From an uncultured Paenibacillaceae bacterium (lineage in GTDB: Bacteria; Bacillota; Bacilli; Paenibacillales; K13), in NCBI GenBank assembly GCA_913056365.1, contig CAJXLT010000003.1, positions 124,001-188,000 on the forward strand: a stretch of 64,000 nt of DNA. Reading direction: 5' to 3'. Of this stretch, positions 35,685-45,700 are shown piece after piece. The translations under genes were made by a program, and so were the position numbers. The notes below the pieces were generated by a model. It saw nothing but the letters and a program-made list of their open reading frames with translations. It was not told where the DNA came from and did no database searches. The stretch's first letter is position 1; each line of letters starts with the position of its first letter.

Positions 35685-36062
35685 ATGTCATTCAAGACCG
35701 AATACGATTTTGAACTGCCCAAAGGGTATGTAGACGAGAACGGCACCTTGCATCGCAGGGGTACGATGCGGCTTGCTACCGCAGCAGATGAGATTCTGCC
35801 CATGCGGGACCAGCGCGTGCAGCAGAACCCCGGTTACTTGACCATCATTTTGCTGTCACGGGTTATTACGAAGCTGGGAGACTTGAAAGCGATCGATACG
35901 CGCACGGTCGAGAAGCTGTTCACAGCGGATCTGGCGTTCCTACAGAACTTCTACAGGGAAGTCAATGATGCAGGAGAGCTGTCTGTCATGGCTGTCTGTC
36001 CAAAGTGCGAGCATGAACATAAGGTGGACATCTCTTTTTTATCCGAAATGGAAGGAGCATAA
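35685..36062 (+). CDS. Small eCIS tail-assembly protein with CPxC/HxH zinc-like motif
   Basis: A 125-residue protein similar to phage tail-assembly proteins found between the tube genes of contractile injection loci: FKTEYDFELPKGYVDENGTL at the start and DEILPMRDQRVQQNPGYLTI in the middle. The C-terminus has CPKCEHEHKVD, which could bind zinc. By position it may be an assembly chaperone working with the following DUF6760-like protein. AAGGAG precedes ATG 35685. Its exact structural role is not known to me. Confidence 0.75.
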   Translation: MSFKTEYDFELPKGYVDENGTLHRRGTMRLATAADEILPMRDQRVQQNPGYLTIILLSRVITKLGDLKAIDTRTVEKLFTADLAFLQNFYREVNDAGELSVMAVCPKCEHEHKVDISFLSEMEGA

Positions 36063-36064
36063 GC

Positions 36065-36256
36065 TTGTATCCGGAAGACCGGCTCTATGAGGAGGCAAGC
36101 TTCATTGCTTACTACTTCCACTGGACGCATGAGCAGATCATGAATATGGAACATCGGGAGAGACGGAGATGGTGCGAGGAGATTTCGCGCATTAACCGCA
36201 AGATGAACGATGAGCCGGAGAAGTCAAATCCATTCGACGTATTCCAGAAGAGGTGA
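36065..36256 (+). CDS. DUF6760-like small eCIS protein
   Basis: A 63-residue protein with the family pattern DRLYEEASFIAYYFHWTHEQ and MEHRERRRWCEEISRINRKM. Such proteins are found in this position in contractile injection loci and look like small tail-assembly chaperones. The start is TTG 36065 with GAAGGAG about eight bases upstream, two bases after the previous stop, and the end lies 5 bases before the next start, so translation is tightly coupled. Confidence 0.75.
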   Translation: MYPEDRLYEEASFIAYYFHWTHEQIMNMEHRERRRWCEEISRINRKMNDEPEKSNPFDVFQKR

Positions 36257-36261
36257 GGATC

Positions 36262-36705
36262 ATGGCGCAGCATACGGGGAATGTGAGGCCGAATGTCGTC
36301 AGCGCATATCGATTCATGGTCGAGCTTGACGGAATGCTGGTCGCAGGATTCTCGGAAGTAAGCGGACTGACGCAGGAGACTGAGACAGAAGAAGTGCTGG
36401 AAGGCGGCTTGAATCAATATGTGCACAGGCTGCCAGGCCGAACGAAGCCGCAGCCGATTACGCTCAAACGCGGCATCACGAGTACGAACGAGCTCTGGGA
36501 TTGGTATGCGGACGTGGTGGAAGGACGGTTTATGCGCAAGAGCGGCTCGATTATTTTGTTCAACGATCGGGATGAGGAATTTAGGCGCTGGAACTTCTAT
36601 GATGCGTATCCGACCAAGTGGACAGGGCCAGAGCTGAATGCGAGCAGCAGTGACATCGCTGTAGAGTCGATCGAACTGACGCATAACGGCCTTAAGGCAT
36701 TGTAA
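36262..36705 (+). CDS. eCIS tube protein 2 / tube initiator (gp19-like)
   Basis: A 147-residue second gp19-like protein: VSAYRFMVELDGMLVAGFSE, SGLTQETETEEVLEGG, PITLKRGITSTNELWDWYAD and AYPTKWTGPELNASSSDIAVE. In Afp/PVC the equivalent (Afp5/Pvc5) joins the tube to the baseplate hub. It differs from tube protein 1 mainly in the loop after residue 40 and in a more basic surface. ATG 36262 has AGGTGAGG upstream overlapping the end of the previous gene. Confidence 0.92.
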   Translation: MAQHTGNVRPNVVSAYRFMVELDGMLVAGFSEVSGLTQETETEEVLEGGLNQYVHRLPGRTKPQPITLKRGITSTNELWDWYADVVEGRFMRKSGSIILFNDRDEEFRRWNFYDAYPTKWTGPELNASSSDIAVESIELTHNGLKAL

Positions 36706-36744
36706 GACCGAGAGGGTATAGTTGCGAACAAGGGAGCGGTGAAG

Positions 36745-39700
36745 ATGTCCGGGAACAAGAAGCGGCGCAATCGCAGTCGAATAAGTCCGATATCACCAGC
36801 TGCTTCCGAACCGTTGCAGCCGATCCAGTCGATTCGCCTATCACACGGTTCGTTCGCCAATACGATAGCTGCTAAGTACGGCTGGTCTGTTGGCGCTCCG
36901 TCCAAGCGGGGAGCGATGGTTCATCGGCTCTTGGCAGAGAGCCGCGCAGCACAAGGGGACATGTCTGTATCGTTGCATATGGCCGTACACCTCCGTACGT
37001 TGCAGTCGATCTTGCGATTGCGAGTTCCTCCGGTGCAACTGTCCAGCGGGCAGCAGCACAGCACACAAATCATGATGCCTGCTGGGAATCGGATGCTTAG
37101 GCAGGACCGCACAGCAATCCGCTCTGTGAACGAAGTAAGGAACATAGTGACGAAGCAGCAGCAGTCACAACAACCACCACGCTCCGATTATTCGCAGCAG
37201 TCAAGCTCGCATGTGAATCGAAGTGCAACATACACAGCGAACCATTGGTTCCGTCTAGTGAACGCAACCCGCATCCTCGAGCGCGGGAATGATGAGCAAG
37301 TGAATACGACAGCAAGAACCGCAATGCGGAAGGAAAGCAAGCAGCAAGACGGTGCGGCGAAGCAGCAGGCTCGTCAGACGTTGCTTGTTCAGGCACAGTT
37401 ACTAGGTCATTATAATAGGACTTTGCAAGATATAACGATACAGGAGTTAAGAAGCGAGGCCGCTGCAAGCTTAAGTGGGTCGCTGCTTTCATTCGGACAG
37501 GGCGTACTTGTCCCTGCTGATGAACAGAGCAGATCGTTAGCGGTACAAGCACCGCTAATGTCACAGTTACGCGTGTCACGAGACTCACAGCAAGCGTTAC
37601 AAGTAAGTCAAGTGCTGCGAACGCCGCATGTTCGGGGCAGTCGAGAGGCGTTGGCCTTGAATGAAGCGCCTGTGCGGCAATTCATTCAAGGGATTCACCG
37701 CGTCATGCATGTGCTGCACAGCTCCATGACGCCAGTAAGCAACTATGCGTATAAGCTGCACATGGTCATGCAATCGGCAAGCAGCCCTGCACATATGCTG
37801 CGAACAGGCTTACGAATTGGCAATAGTTCCGTGAATAGGCTGAACACTGGTCCGCGCGAGGTAAGCAGCTCTGCATATGCACGGCGAACAGACTTGCAAC
37901 AGGGCAACAGCTCTTCTTATATCATGCAGTCTGACTCAGAGTCGGCAAGCAGCATTACACATCAATTGCGAAATACATACCTGCGAAGGGAGAGCCATTC
38001 GCCGATCTATCAGGAAGCGCCGACTAGAACGATACAAGGTGCTACCTTGGCTGAACGGACTGCCTTCCGGGATTTCATAGATCAGAAGCAATCGACGGGG
38101 TTGGAGCAGGCGATGCGTCAGGCTGGGATTTGGTTAGTTCGCTACATGCAGCAACACCAGTCTGCACCGAGCCAAGCGCCAATACTGTCAGAATCCACAG
38201 CACGCTGGACTGCGGAACTGTCTACGCGATTGTCTGCGGGCAATTCGCTATTCGCGTCCAATAGGCAACCTATACAGCAGACCAACAGGCGACTTATACA
38301 GCAATGGACGGCAGAAGAGAATTCGACGGCAAACGCAACCCCGAATTTATCGGGGAAGCAGCGTCGGCCGGCAATGCTGTTCGTGCGCAGGAACACAAGT
38401 GCTCCAAGCTCTCTGCCAGAGGGGGCGTCCAGCAGCAAGCTGATTGACAAGCTAATAGTCGAGCGTTCGCTGCATACAGCATTGAGCCGAATCGTAAGCT
38501 GGCAAGAGCAGCGAGTGCTCGTACGCAATAAGGATATCGAGCGCTACTGGCTGAATCATCATCAGCAACAGCAAGGCTCGCCGTCAGTGGCTGTGCGCAG
38601 CCGGACATCTGCGCCGTCAATTGAACGGCTGTCTCGCTCGCTGCACTACACCGTGAGACAGTCCGCCCTGCACAGCATCATGCGAATGCTGGAACAGCAG
38701 CCAGCGAAGAACGAACGGCATGCGCCAACGACTGTCAGGATGACGCAGGAAGCACCGCAGCTGTGGCAACGCATCTTGCACACACGCGAACGGTTAATGT
38801 CCACTGTGCTGCGGCAGCATCGCGCACCACAGCCGATGGTCCAGCAGGTGGCATTACAGATAGCACGAACGCCCATCCGAATCGGGCAATCAGCGGTTGA
38901 TCGATCGGCTGTCACCGTGCCGGCGCGAAGTGCTGTCGATGCTCGGAAGCAAGCGCGTACCGAGCCGCAAGCGAATCCAACAGTGCCCATAGCACAAGCG
39001 CGCAGCGTGACTATAGAGTCGGAACCGCAGCGCGTTAGGGAACAAGTACAGACAGGAAGGCAGCTGCATGATCGGCTAGTCACACATATGCCGTCCGTAC
39101 AACGACAAGCGCGGAAGCCGGAACTAGCGGCGAGACAGCCGCAAGCGCGCCCGCATAGCCACACACTGCGGGTCGCACAACCGTTACAGCACAGCCGTCA
39201 ATCAGCGGGACGAACGCTGGCGCAGCGTGACACGCGCCCGCACTCGCAACCGCACCCGCAAGCCAGCGGGATGAACCCGATTGCCCAGCGGCTTGCAGGA
39301 CGCGTGCTGCTCACGCATACACGAAGCCTGACTTCCTTAGCTGAAGGGATGACTTCCGCACATTCCGTGCGCTCGGGCCATGCAGCCCTTCAGCATTTGG
39401 CATCGAATAGGAATGAGAACGGCGATGTACAGCGGCATGCCTCGGCAGCAAACCGCCAGCTCGGAGCTGACGTTCGGATGATTCCACGCTCCGCAACGCA
39501 GCCAGCGGCAGACCGTTCAACAGCTGGACTGCCGAGGAGCTCTACTGAATCAAGACCAGTACAGGCCGTTCGCATGGATGTCGCACCGGGTAAGGTCAAG
39601 CAGGCTAATCCCGAAGTGACTCCAGCTGTTCAATCATTGCAGAAATCAGTGAAGTCAATCGAGCAAGAGTTGAATCAAGTGAAAGAGCACGCAGGAAGCG

Positions 39701-39789
39701 CGAAGGTCGATATGAACCGTCTGGTCGACCGTATGTACAGAGAGTTCGCAAGACGCATACGCTTCGAGCAGCAACGCAGAGGCATATAA
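36745..39789 (+). CDS. Giant basic, cysteine-free Q/R/S-rich eCIS protein of unknown role
   Basis: A 1,014-residue protein, mostly low in order: rich in Gln, Arg, Ser, Ala, His, poor in Asp/Glu over most of its length, with no Cys that I can find. The N-terminus is KKRRNRSR. Around residues 344-420 it carries about two and a half degenerate 29-residue repeats (each with an SSxAxxxR then GNSS half), and the matching DNA copies lie about 87 bp apart (37774 and 37861). Only the last 60 residues look ordered: a coiled coil (SLQKSVKSIEQELNQVKEHA) and a basic end MYREFARRIRFEQQRRG similar to the short proteins found before LysM genes in other eCIS loci. No tape-measure protein is otherwise evident, so it may be a tape measure, a lumen filler or a fused cargo. 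AGGGAG precedes ATG 36745 by eight bases. Confidence 0.7.
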   Translation: MSGNKKRRNRSRISPISPAASEPLQPIQSIRLSHGSFANTIAAKYGWSVGAPSKRGAMVHRLLAESRAAQGDMSVSLHMAVHLRTLQSILRLRVPPVQLSSGQQHSTQIMMPAGNRMLRQDRTAIRSVNEVRNIVTKQQQSQQPPRSDYSQQSSSHVNRSATYTANHWFRLVNATRILERGNDEQVNTTARTAMRKESKQQDGAAKQQARQTLLVQAQLLGHYNRTLQDITIQELRSEAAASLSGSLLSFGQGVLVPADEQSRSLAVQAPLMSQLRVSRDSQQALQVSQVLRTPHVRGSREALALNEAPVRQFIQGIHRVMHVLHSSMTPVSNYAYKLHMVMQSASSPAHMLRTGLRIGNSSVNRLNTGPREVSSSAYARRTDLQQGNSSSYIMQSDSESASSITHQLRNTYLRRESHSPIYQEAPTRTIQGATLAERTAFRDFIDQKQSTGLEQAMRQAGIWLVRYMQQHQSAPSQAPILSESTARWTAELSTRLSAGNSLFASNRQPIQQTNRRLIQQWTAEENSTANATPNLSGKQRRPAMLFVRRNTSAPSSLPEGASSSKLIDKLIVERSLHTALSRIVSWQEQRVLVRNKDIERYWLNHHQQQQGSPSVAVRSRTSAPSIERLSRSLHYTVRQSALHSIMRMLEQQPAKNERHAPTTVRMTQEAPQLWQRILHTRERLMSTVLRQHRAPQPMVQQVALQIARTPIRIGQSAVDRSAVTVPARSAVDARKQARTEPQANPTVPIAQARSVTIESEPQRVREQVQTGRQLHDRLVTHMPSVQRQARKPELAARQPQARPHSHTLRVAQPLQHSRQSAGRTLAQRDTRPHSQPHPQASGMNPIAQRLAGRVLLTHTRSLTSLAEGMTSAHSVRSGHAALQHLASNRNENGDVQRHASAANRQLGADVRMIPRSATQPAADRSTAGLPRSSTESRPVQAVRMDVAPGKVKQANPEVTPAVQSLQKSVKSIEQELNQVKEHAGSAKVDMNRLVDRMYREFARRIRFEQQRRGI

Positions 39790-39823
39790 CCATGCTGATT
39801 CTCATAGAAGGAGGTGAACGTCA

Positions 39824-40453
39824 GTGGCTCTAAGGAAAGCGATGATACTTGTAGAGCGAGGGCATTCCATACAACGTCTGGAAGTATTGTTCAATCCGAA
39901 TGAATATACGTTGGATTCGTCGAATCAATATTCGTGGCAGACGATCCCCGGACTGTCCCAGCCGATTGCGCAGTTCGTCAGCGGCGAGGCGACAACGCTC
40001 ACGATGGACTTGTTCTTCGATTCTTACGAGTCTGGTACCGACGTTCGCAGGCATACCGGCAAGGTTGTCGGCTTGCTCGATGTAGACAAGGACTTGCATG
40101 CACCGCCGACGTGCAAGTTCGTTTGGGGTTCGCTGCAATTCAAAGGCATAGTAGAGCAGGTGTCGCAGAAATATACGATGTTTCTCGATTCAGGCATTCC
40201 GGCCCGCGCTACATTAACGGTCACATTCAAGGCGGTGCAGAGCATCAAGGAACAGTTCAAGCGCATCCCTCGGCAATCCGCTGACCGAACGAAGCAGCGC
40301 ACAGTGAAGCAAGGTGACCACCTATGGAGCATAGCGGCAGAAGAGTACGAAGATCCGGGGCTGTGGAGAGAGATTGCCCGCGCCAATGCGATTGCCGATC
40401 TTAAGCAGCTGGAGCCGGGAACTGTTCTCAAGATTCCGCGACTGTATGGATAA
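39824..40453 (+). CDS. eCIS LysM-domain baseplate adaptor (Afp7/Pvc7-like)
   Basis: A 209-residue protein. The N-terminal domain (RLEVLFNPNEYTLDSSNQYS, then TLTMDLFFDSYESGTDVR and CKFVWGSLQFKGIVEQVSQK) is the gp53-like family, and the C-terminal 55 residues are a LysM fold (TVKQGDHLWSIAAEEYEDP, EPGTVLKIP). In Afp/PVC particles this protein clamps hub, tube and wedges together; the LysM is structural and not a cell-wall anchor. The start is GTG 39824 with AAGGAGGTGA six bases upstream. Confidence 0.93.
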   Translation: MALRKAMILVERGHSIQRLEVLFNPNEYTLDSSNQYSWQTIPGLSQPIAQFVSGEATTLTMDLFFDSYESGTDVRRHTGKVVGLLDVDKDLHAPPTCKFVWGSLQFKGIVEQVSQKYTMFLDSGIPARATLTVTFKAVQSIKEQFKRIPRQSADRTKQRTVKQGDHLWSIAAEEYEDPGLWREIARANAIADLKQLEPGTVLKIPRLYG

Positions 40454-40471
40454 GGGTGAGGGATAGCAGCG

Positions 40472-41572
40472 ATGAACAATATGAAGCTGAGTACAACGAA
40501 ATATTCCTTCGATGCGCTGGAGAAGAAGTACCGCAACTTTATCGCGCCCGGATTCAAGCTGATGATTGCAGGCAAGGACGCAGTCCGGGAAGGGATGGCG
40601 ATTACAGACCTGTCTGTCGAGACGACATCCTCGGAGGAAGCCGATACCGTGACATTCACCGTCGGCAATGCGTACAACTTGGTCTCGCGCGATTTCGATT
40701 GGCTAGATCAATACTTGACGCCGGGCAAGACGCTGGAGGTGCAGATGGGCTACACCGATCAGATGTCGTCCATGTTCTTCGGCTACATCACATCGGTCCA
40801 AATCCAGTTCCCGAACGGGGGAACGCCGCAGCTCTCCGTAACCGGGATGGATCTATCCTTCAAGATGATGCGCGGCCGCAGTGCGAAATCGTATGCGAAT
40901 AAGCGCATATCGGATATTGTCAGGGAGCTTGGGCAAACCTACGGTGCTACTAGCTTCGTCATAGACCGGACGAGCAAGGTGCTGCCCAGCTTCCCTAAGA
41001 ATCCTGAGAATGACTACCAGTTTCTGAGCAAGCTTGCGCTCTCCTTGAACTATGAATTTTTCGTAGTGGGCAAAACGTTGTACTTCCGCAAGAAGAACAA
41101 GAGCAAATCGCCGCTCATGACCTTGCAATGGGGCAAGCATCTCATGAGCTTCCAGCTGGAACAAAATATTGCCGACCAAGTGACGAGTGTGAATGTGAGG
41201 AGCTGGGACCCTAAGACGCAGAAGGTGATCGAATCCTCATCCTCCTCGGTGAACAAGGTAGGCACCAATTCCAAGACAGGCGCGGATTTGCTCAAGACAC
41301 TCGGCACATTCGAAGAAAACTTGTACTTGAATGCCGAGGATGCGCAGGATGCGAAGGCCAAAGCAGAGGCTGTGATGAATGAGCGGGCGATGAAGCTCAT
41401 CAGCGGTGAAGGGGAATGCATCGGATTGCCGGAAATTAGAGCAGGCCGATACATTCAATTGGACGGACTAGGGAGAAGGTTGAATCAGCCTTACTATATT
41501 AGCAGCGCCTCTCATTCCATTAATGAGTCCGGGTACTTGACCCGGTTCCAGGTGCAAGGAAATGCGGTGTAA
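40472..41572 (+). CDS. eCIS central hub protein (gp27 / phage late control D-like)
   Basis: A 366-residue hub protein. DRPS near-equivalents of the gp27 fold are seen in VSRDFDWLDQYLTPGKTLEV, MGYTDQMSSMFFGYITSVQI and LSVTGMDLSFKMMRGRSAKS, then NPENDYQFLSKLALSLNYEF. The trimeric hub connects tube to spike. In Afp/PVC this domain is fused to the spike as one VgrG-like protein; here it ends in a stop immediately before the spike gene, a phage-like split. ATG 40472 starts after GAGGGATAGCAGCG; the stop TAA is followed at once by the next ATG. Confidence 0.92.
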   Translation: MNNMKLSTTKYSFDALEKKYRNFIAPGFKLMIAGKDAVREGMAITDLSVETTSSEEADTVTFTVGNAYNLVSRDFDWLDQYLTPGKTLEVQMGYTDQMSSMFFGYITSVQIQFPNGGTPQLSVTGMDLSFKMMRGRSAKSYANKRISDIVRELGQTYGATSFVIDRTSKVLPSFPKNPENDYQFLSKLALSLNYEFFVVGKTLYFRKKNKSKSPLMTLQWGKHLMSFQLEQNIADQVTSVNVRSWDPKTQKVIESSSSSVNKVGTNSKTGADLLKTLGTFEENLYLNAEDAQDAKAKAEAVMNERAMKLISGEGECIGLPEIRAGRYIQLDGLGRRLNQPYYISSASHSINESGYLTRFQVQGNAV

Positions 41573-42292
41573 ATGATGAGTGATCTATTCGATTCCATGA
41601 ATGCGATGAATGACAAGATGATGGGTCTGGTGAACGGCGTCTATATCGGCATCGTTACGAATAATAACGATCCTGAGAATCTTGGCAGAATCAAGGTGAA
41701 GATTCCTGTCATTGACGATCAGGCTGAGCTGGATTGGGCGCGTATGGCAACGATGATGGCTGGCAACGACAGGGGAAGCATGTTCATTCCGGAAGTCGGT
41801 GACGAGGTGTTGATTGCCTTCCAGATGGGCGATATTCGGGAGCCGATCATTATCGGAGCATTGTGGAACAAGAAGAACCCTCCGCCGAGTGGGAAGGACG
41901 CGCAGAACAACATTCGCAAGATTCGGTCGCGCGCTGGTCATGAAGTCATTCTGGACGACAAGAAGAACCAAGGAAGCGTCACCATTAAGACGGCGAAGGG
42001 CCAGCAGATTGAACTGCTGGAACAGTCTGATACGATCAAGCTGAAGGATGCCAAAGGTCAGAACACCGTCACGATCAAGGGCAGCGAGATAGAGCTGAAG
42101 AGCGGCATGACCAAACTGATGATAAACAACAAAGGCGATGTAGAGATCAGCAGTCAAAAAGGCGTCACACTAAAGTCAACACAGGTGTCGATAGAAGCGA
42201 CCGCCACGATGAACCTGAAGGCGAACGGCTCGCTGAATCTCACTTCCAACGGCATTTTGCAATTGAAGGGCTCAATCGTCAAGATCAACTGA
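41573..42292 (+). CDS. eCIS spike protein (baseplate V / gp5 OB-fold and beta-helix)
   Basis: A 239-residue spike. An OB-fold (VYIGIVTNNNDPENLGRIKV, DWARMATMMAGNDRGSMFIP, GDEVLIAFQMGDIREPIIIG) is followed by a needle domain of short beta repeats rich in Lys, Thr, Ser, Gly (VTIKTAKGQQIELLEQ up to ILQLKGSIVKIN), the triple-helix needle of the spike. It forms the trimeric piercing tip below the hub; a DUF4280 tip encoded at 53.5 kb may cap it. It starts directly after the hub stop, so translation is coupled. Confidence 0.93.
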   Translation: MMSDLFDSMNAMNDKMMGLVNGVYIGIVTNNNDPENLGRIKVKIPVIDDQAELDWARMATMMAGNDRGSMFIPEVGDEVLIAFQMGDIREPIIIGALWNKKNPPPSGKDAQNNIRKIRSRAGHEVILDDKKNQGSVTIKTAKGQQIELLEQSDTIKLKDAKGQNTVTIKGSEIELKSGMTKLMINNKGDVEISSQKGVTLKSTQVSIEATATMNLKANGSLNLTSNGILQLKGSIVKIN

Positions 42293-42321
42293 AGCTGTCA
42301 TTGGCGACAGGAGGGGTATGG

Positions 42322-42723
42322 ATGTCCAAGGATTTTCTCGGACAGGGATGGAAATTCCCGATCGAAGTAGATGCGGCGACTGGACGCATCAAGCAGACGC
42401 AGCACGAGGATGACATTGCCGAAGCGCTGCGCATCATTATCTGGACCTCTAAGGGAGAGCGTCTGATGCGGCCGGATTTCGGCTGCGGGATTGACCGCTA
42501 CTTGTTTGAGGGCAGCGACGATACGACGTTGCGGTTGATCGAAGCGGAGGTCGATGAAGCAATCCGCATGTGGGAGCCGCGTGTCCACGAGGTGGAAGTG
42601 ACTGTGGAGCGCGATCCTGTACAGGAGGAGAAGCTGCTGATCCATGTCCAGTATGAGGTGCGCACAACCAATAACTTGTTTAATCAGGTGTACCCGTATT
42701 ATTTGTACGAGGGCTCGAATTAA
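42322..42723 (+). CDS. eCIS baseplate wedge protein (gp25-like)
   Basis: A 133-residue gp25/IraD-like protein: FLGQGWKFPIEVDAATGRIK, EDDIAEALRIIIWTSKGERL, MRPDFGCGIDRYLFEG and MWEPRVHEVEVTV are the family blocks, with the EPR motif present. It sits at the base of the sheath and helps nucleate it. ATG 42322 is chosen as GGAGGGG lies five bases upstream; an earlier in-frame TTG (42301) has none. Confidence 0.94.
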   Translation: MSKDFLGQGWKFPIEVDAATGRIKQTQHEDDIAEALRIIIWTSKGERLMRPDFGCGIDRYLFEGSDDTTLRLIEAEVDEAIRMWEPRVHEVEVTVERDPVQEEKLLIHVQYEVRTTNNLFNQVYPYYLYEGSN

Positions 42724-42741
42724 ACAATCAGGGAGAGACGT

Positions 42742-45700
42742 ATGGCCAATCAACATGCAGGCAGGGGGGTTCACCAGCACACCCCGGTCATAGACGACAG
42801 AACAATAGCACAGCTCACGGAACAGTTGAAGCGAATGGTGCCGAACTATACACCAGAGTGGCGATTCCGGCCGGAAGATCCAGATCCCGGGACAGCTCTG
42901 GCCCTTATGTTCCTGCACTTGCTGGAAGGCAATCTTCAGCGTCTGAACCGCGTACCCTACAAGAGCTTCCTCGCATTCCTGAATCGGTTCCACGTCGAAC
43001 TTGCCCAGGCTCGTCCTGCGATTGCCCAGGTTGCGTTCCAGCTAATTGAAGGAGCGCCTGAGCCGGTATATGTGGAGCAGGGAACACAGCTGTCGGCGAA
43101 TGTTCCCGGTGAACCAGATCCGGTTCTGTTCGAGACGGCGCGTCCCGTGCTGGTGACTACTTCGCACATCACTGACTTAATTAAGGTCAGTCCGCTGCGT
43201 GACTCGATTATTCGACTGGCAGGGGAAGACGCGCCGTTCACAACGGACGACAGAGGGACCGCGCTGTTCGGTCTGGAAGGGGATAATCTGCAGGAGCATA
43301 CGATGTATATCCGACATGACTTCCTATTCTTGCTGAACCATCCGGCGTATATTGAATTGACCGTATACAATACCGAGAATGAACACGCTGTAGCGGAATC
43401 TGTCGAGCTGCTTACCAATACCGAGCTAGTGACATGGGAATACAGCCATAACGGCGAGTGGCTGCCGTTCGATCGTGTGTACGGCCGTGCGTCTGTCATA
43501 CGTCTGGTGAAGCTGTCCATGAATGCGATCGATCCAGTTGACTGCCAAGGGCATACAGGCTACTGGATACGCTGCCGGGCGGCAACATTAGATGATCAGG
43601 CGGGCGGCGCTGCGTTGGGCAAGGTCCAGCTGGACCGGATAAGCATGCTGAGCACATTCGCAGCAGCCAACGATGAGGACGGCATTCTGCCCGAGCGGCT
43701 GTACTTCAATGATATTCAGATCGATGCAGAGGAAGGGTGCCGGCCATTCGGCGATTACTTCGCCCAGTATGGCTTGTTCTATATGGCCAATAGGGAAGCA
43801 TTCTCGAAGCGTGGTGCACAAGTGACGATTCGCTTCCAGGCGGGGATCGATCCGTTGCGACTCATCCCGGACAAGCCGCCGCAGATCAATTGGAAGATGA
43901 TCATGAAGCGTCATGAGGTTGACAAGACGGAAGTGCCTGATCCGGTTACGATCGCCAGAGTGCAATGGGAATATTGGAACGGATTTGCTTGGGTTCGGCT
44001 GCCTGTGCCCGAAGAACAGGAGCGAATGTTCAGTGTTCCGTGGCAAGGAACAGAAGAGCGTGAGTTATCCTTCGTCTGTCCGGAAGATATAGAGGAGATT
44101 CTCGTGAATGCTGAGGAGAACTTCTGGATCAGAGGTCGGATTATACAAGTGAATAATGCCTACTCACCAGATGCGATGTACTATTCGCCGCGCTTGCAGC
44201 ATATGAAGATTCGCTTCAGCTACGAGCAACCGGCCTATCCGCCGCAGCAGCTGCTCACTATGAACAATCTCGATGTACACGAGCGGACGAATGAAGTGCA
44301 GACAGGTGGAATCACCTTCCGCCCTTATATTCCGCTCGATGGAAGACATCCCGTATTCATGATCGGCTTCGACACACCGCCTGAACGTGGACCGATCAGC
44401 ATCTATACAATGCTGAATGAGCGCAGAGTGACAGAAGCTGATGTTCCGCTTATGGAATGGGAGTATCTGAAGCGCACAGGGGCAGGCTACGCTTGGTCGC
44501 CATTGCCGGTGTCAGATGAGACGAACGCCTTCACTCGCAGCGGCGATATCCAATTCGTAGGTCCTCGTGACTTCGCACAGGCTTCCTTCTTCGGCGTAAG
44601 CCGGTATTGGATACGAGCTGTCAATCGGGACGTTCGCTATGACCGTGAGTTAGAAGCTGCCAACGTCCCCCGTCTGCTGCACCTTTCCTTGAATACGACA
44701 ATGGTGTACCAACAGGAGACGATTCGAGGAGAACTGCCGCAATTCGTGGAAGAGTACGACCCGGTTGAGGAGGATATCCGCGAATCGTTCGTTCTGGCGC
44801 AAACACCGGTATTGCAAGCCGAGGTATGGGTCGATGAGACCGGGGATATCTCGAATGAGGAGATGGCACAGCTTGCGCGAGAGAATGACCGTATCGAACT
44901 CATACACGATTCCAGCGGTGAAGTGATACGGGCATGGGTGAAGTATGATCGGGTGAAGCAGTTTTTGAAATCAGGACCGCATGACCGGCATTATGTCATC
45001 GACCTGATTAACGGCCAGCTGTCGTTCGGCAACGGCAAGGCAGGACGGAAGCTGCCGAATCCCGGCAACGATGCCGTTCGTGTCCATTATACGTCCGGCG
45101 GCGGCAAGCGCGGCAACGTGCCGGCAGGCGCGATCAACTCGCTGCAAGGCTCGATCGCCTTCATCGACAGCGTCGTCAATCCGTTCCCCGCTGCAGGAGG
45201 CTGTGAACCGGGGACGGTCGAAGAAGCAATCGTGCGGGGACCTAAGCTGTTCACACATCGCAATCGCGGCGTAACGGCACAGGATTACGAATGGCTAGCC
45301 CGCGAAGCGCACCCGAATGTGGCGAAGGTGAAGTGTCTGCCCAATGTCAATGTCAAGCTGGAACCGCAGCCAGGCGCACTGTCTGTCGTCGTAGTGCCGC
45401 GTTCCGGCATTGGTGAAGGCGATCACTTCCAGGAGCTGAAGCAAGAGGTCGAAGCCCGGCTGATGAGTCAGGCAGCAGCCAATGTTGCCTTCCAAGGCAA
45501 TCTTCAGGTTATGGCCCCGGCCATGCTAGAGATCGGTGTCTATGCCAAAGTATCGATCAGAGATATGGAAGATGCAGTACCGGTGGAGCGGGCATGCCTC
45601 GCCAAGCTGGATCGCTACCTAAATCCGCTTACCGGCGGCTCGGACGGCAACGGCTGGGATATCGGGCAGCATGTCCATCCATCTATGTTCTATGCCTTGT

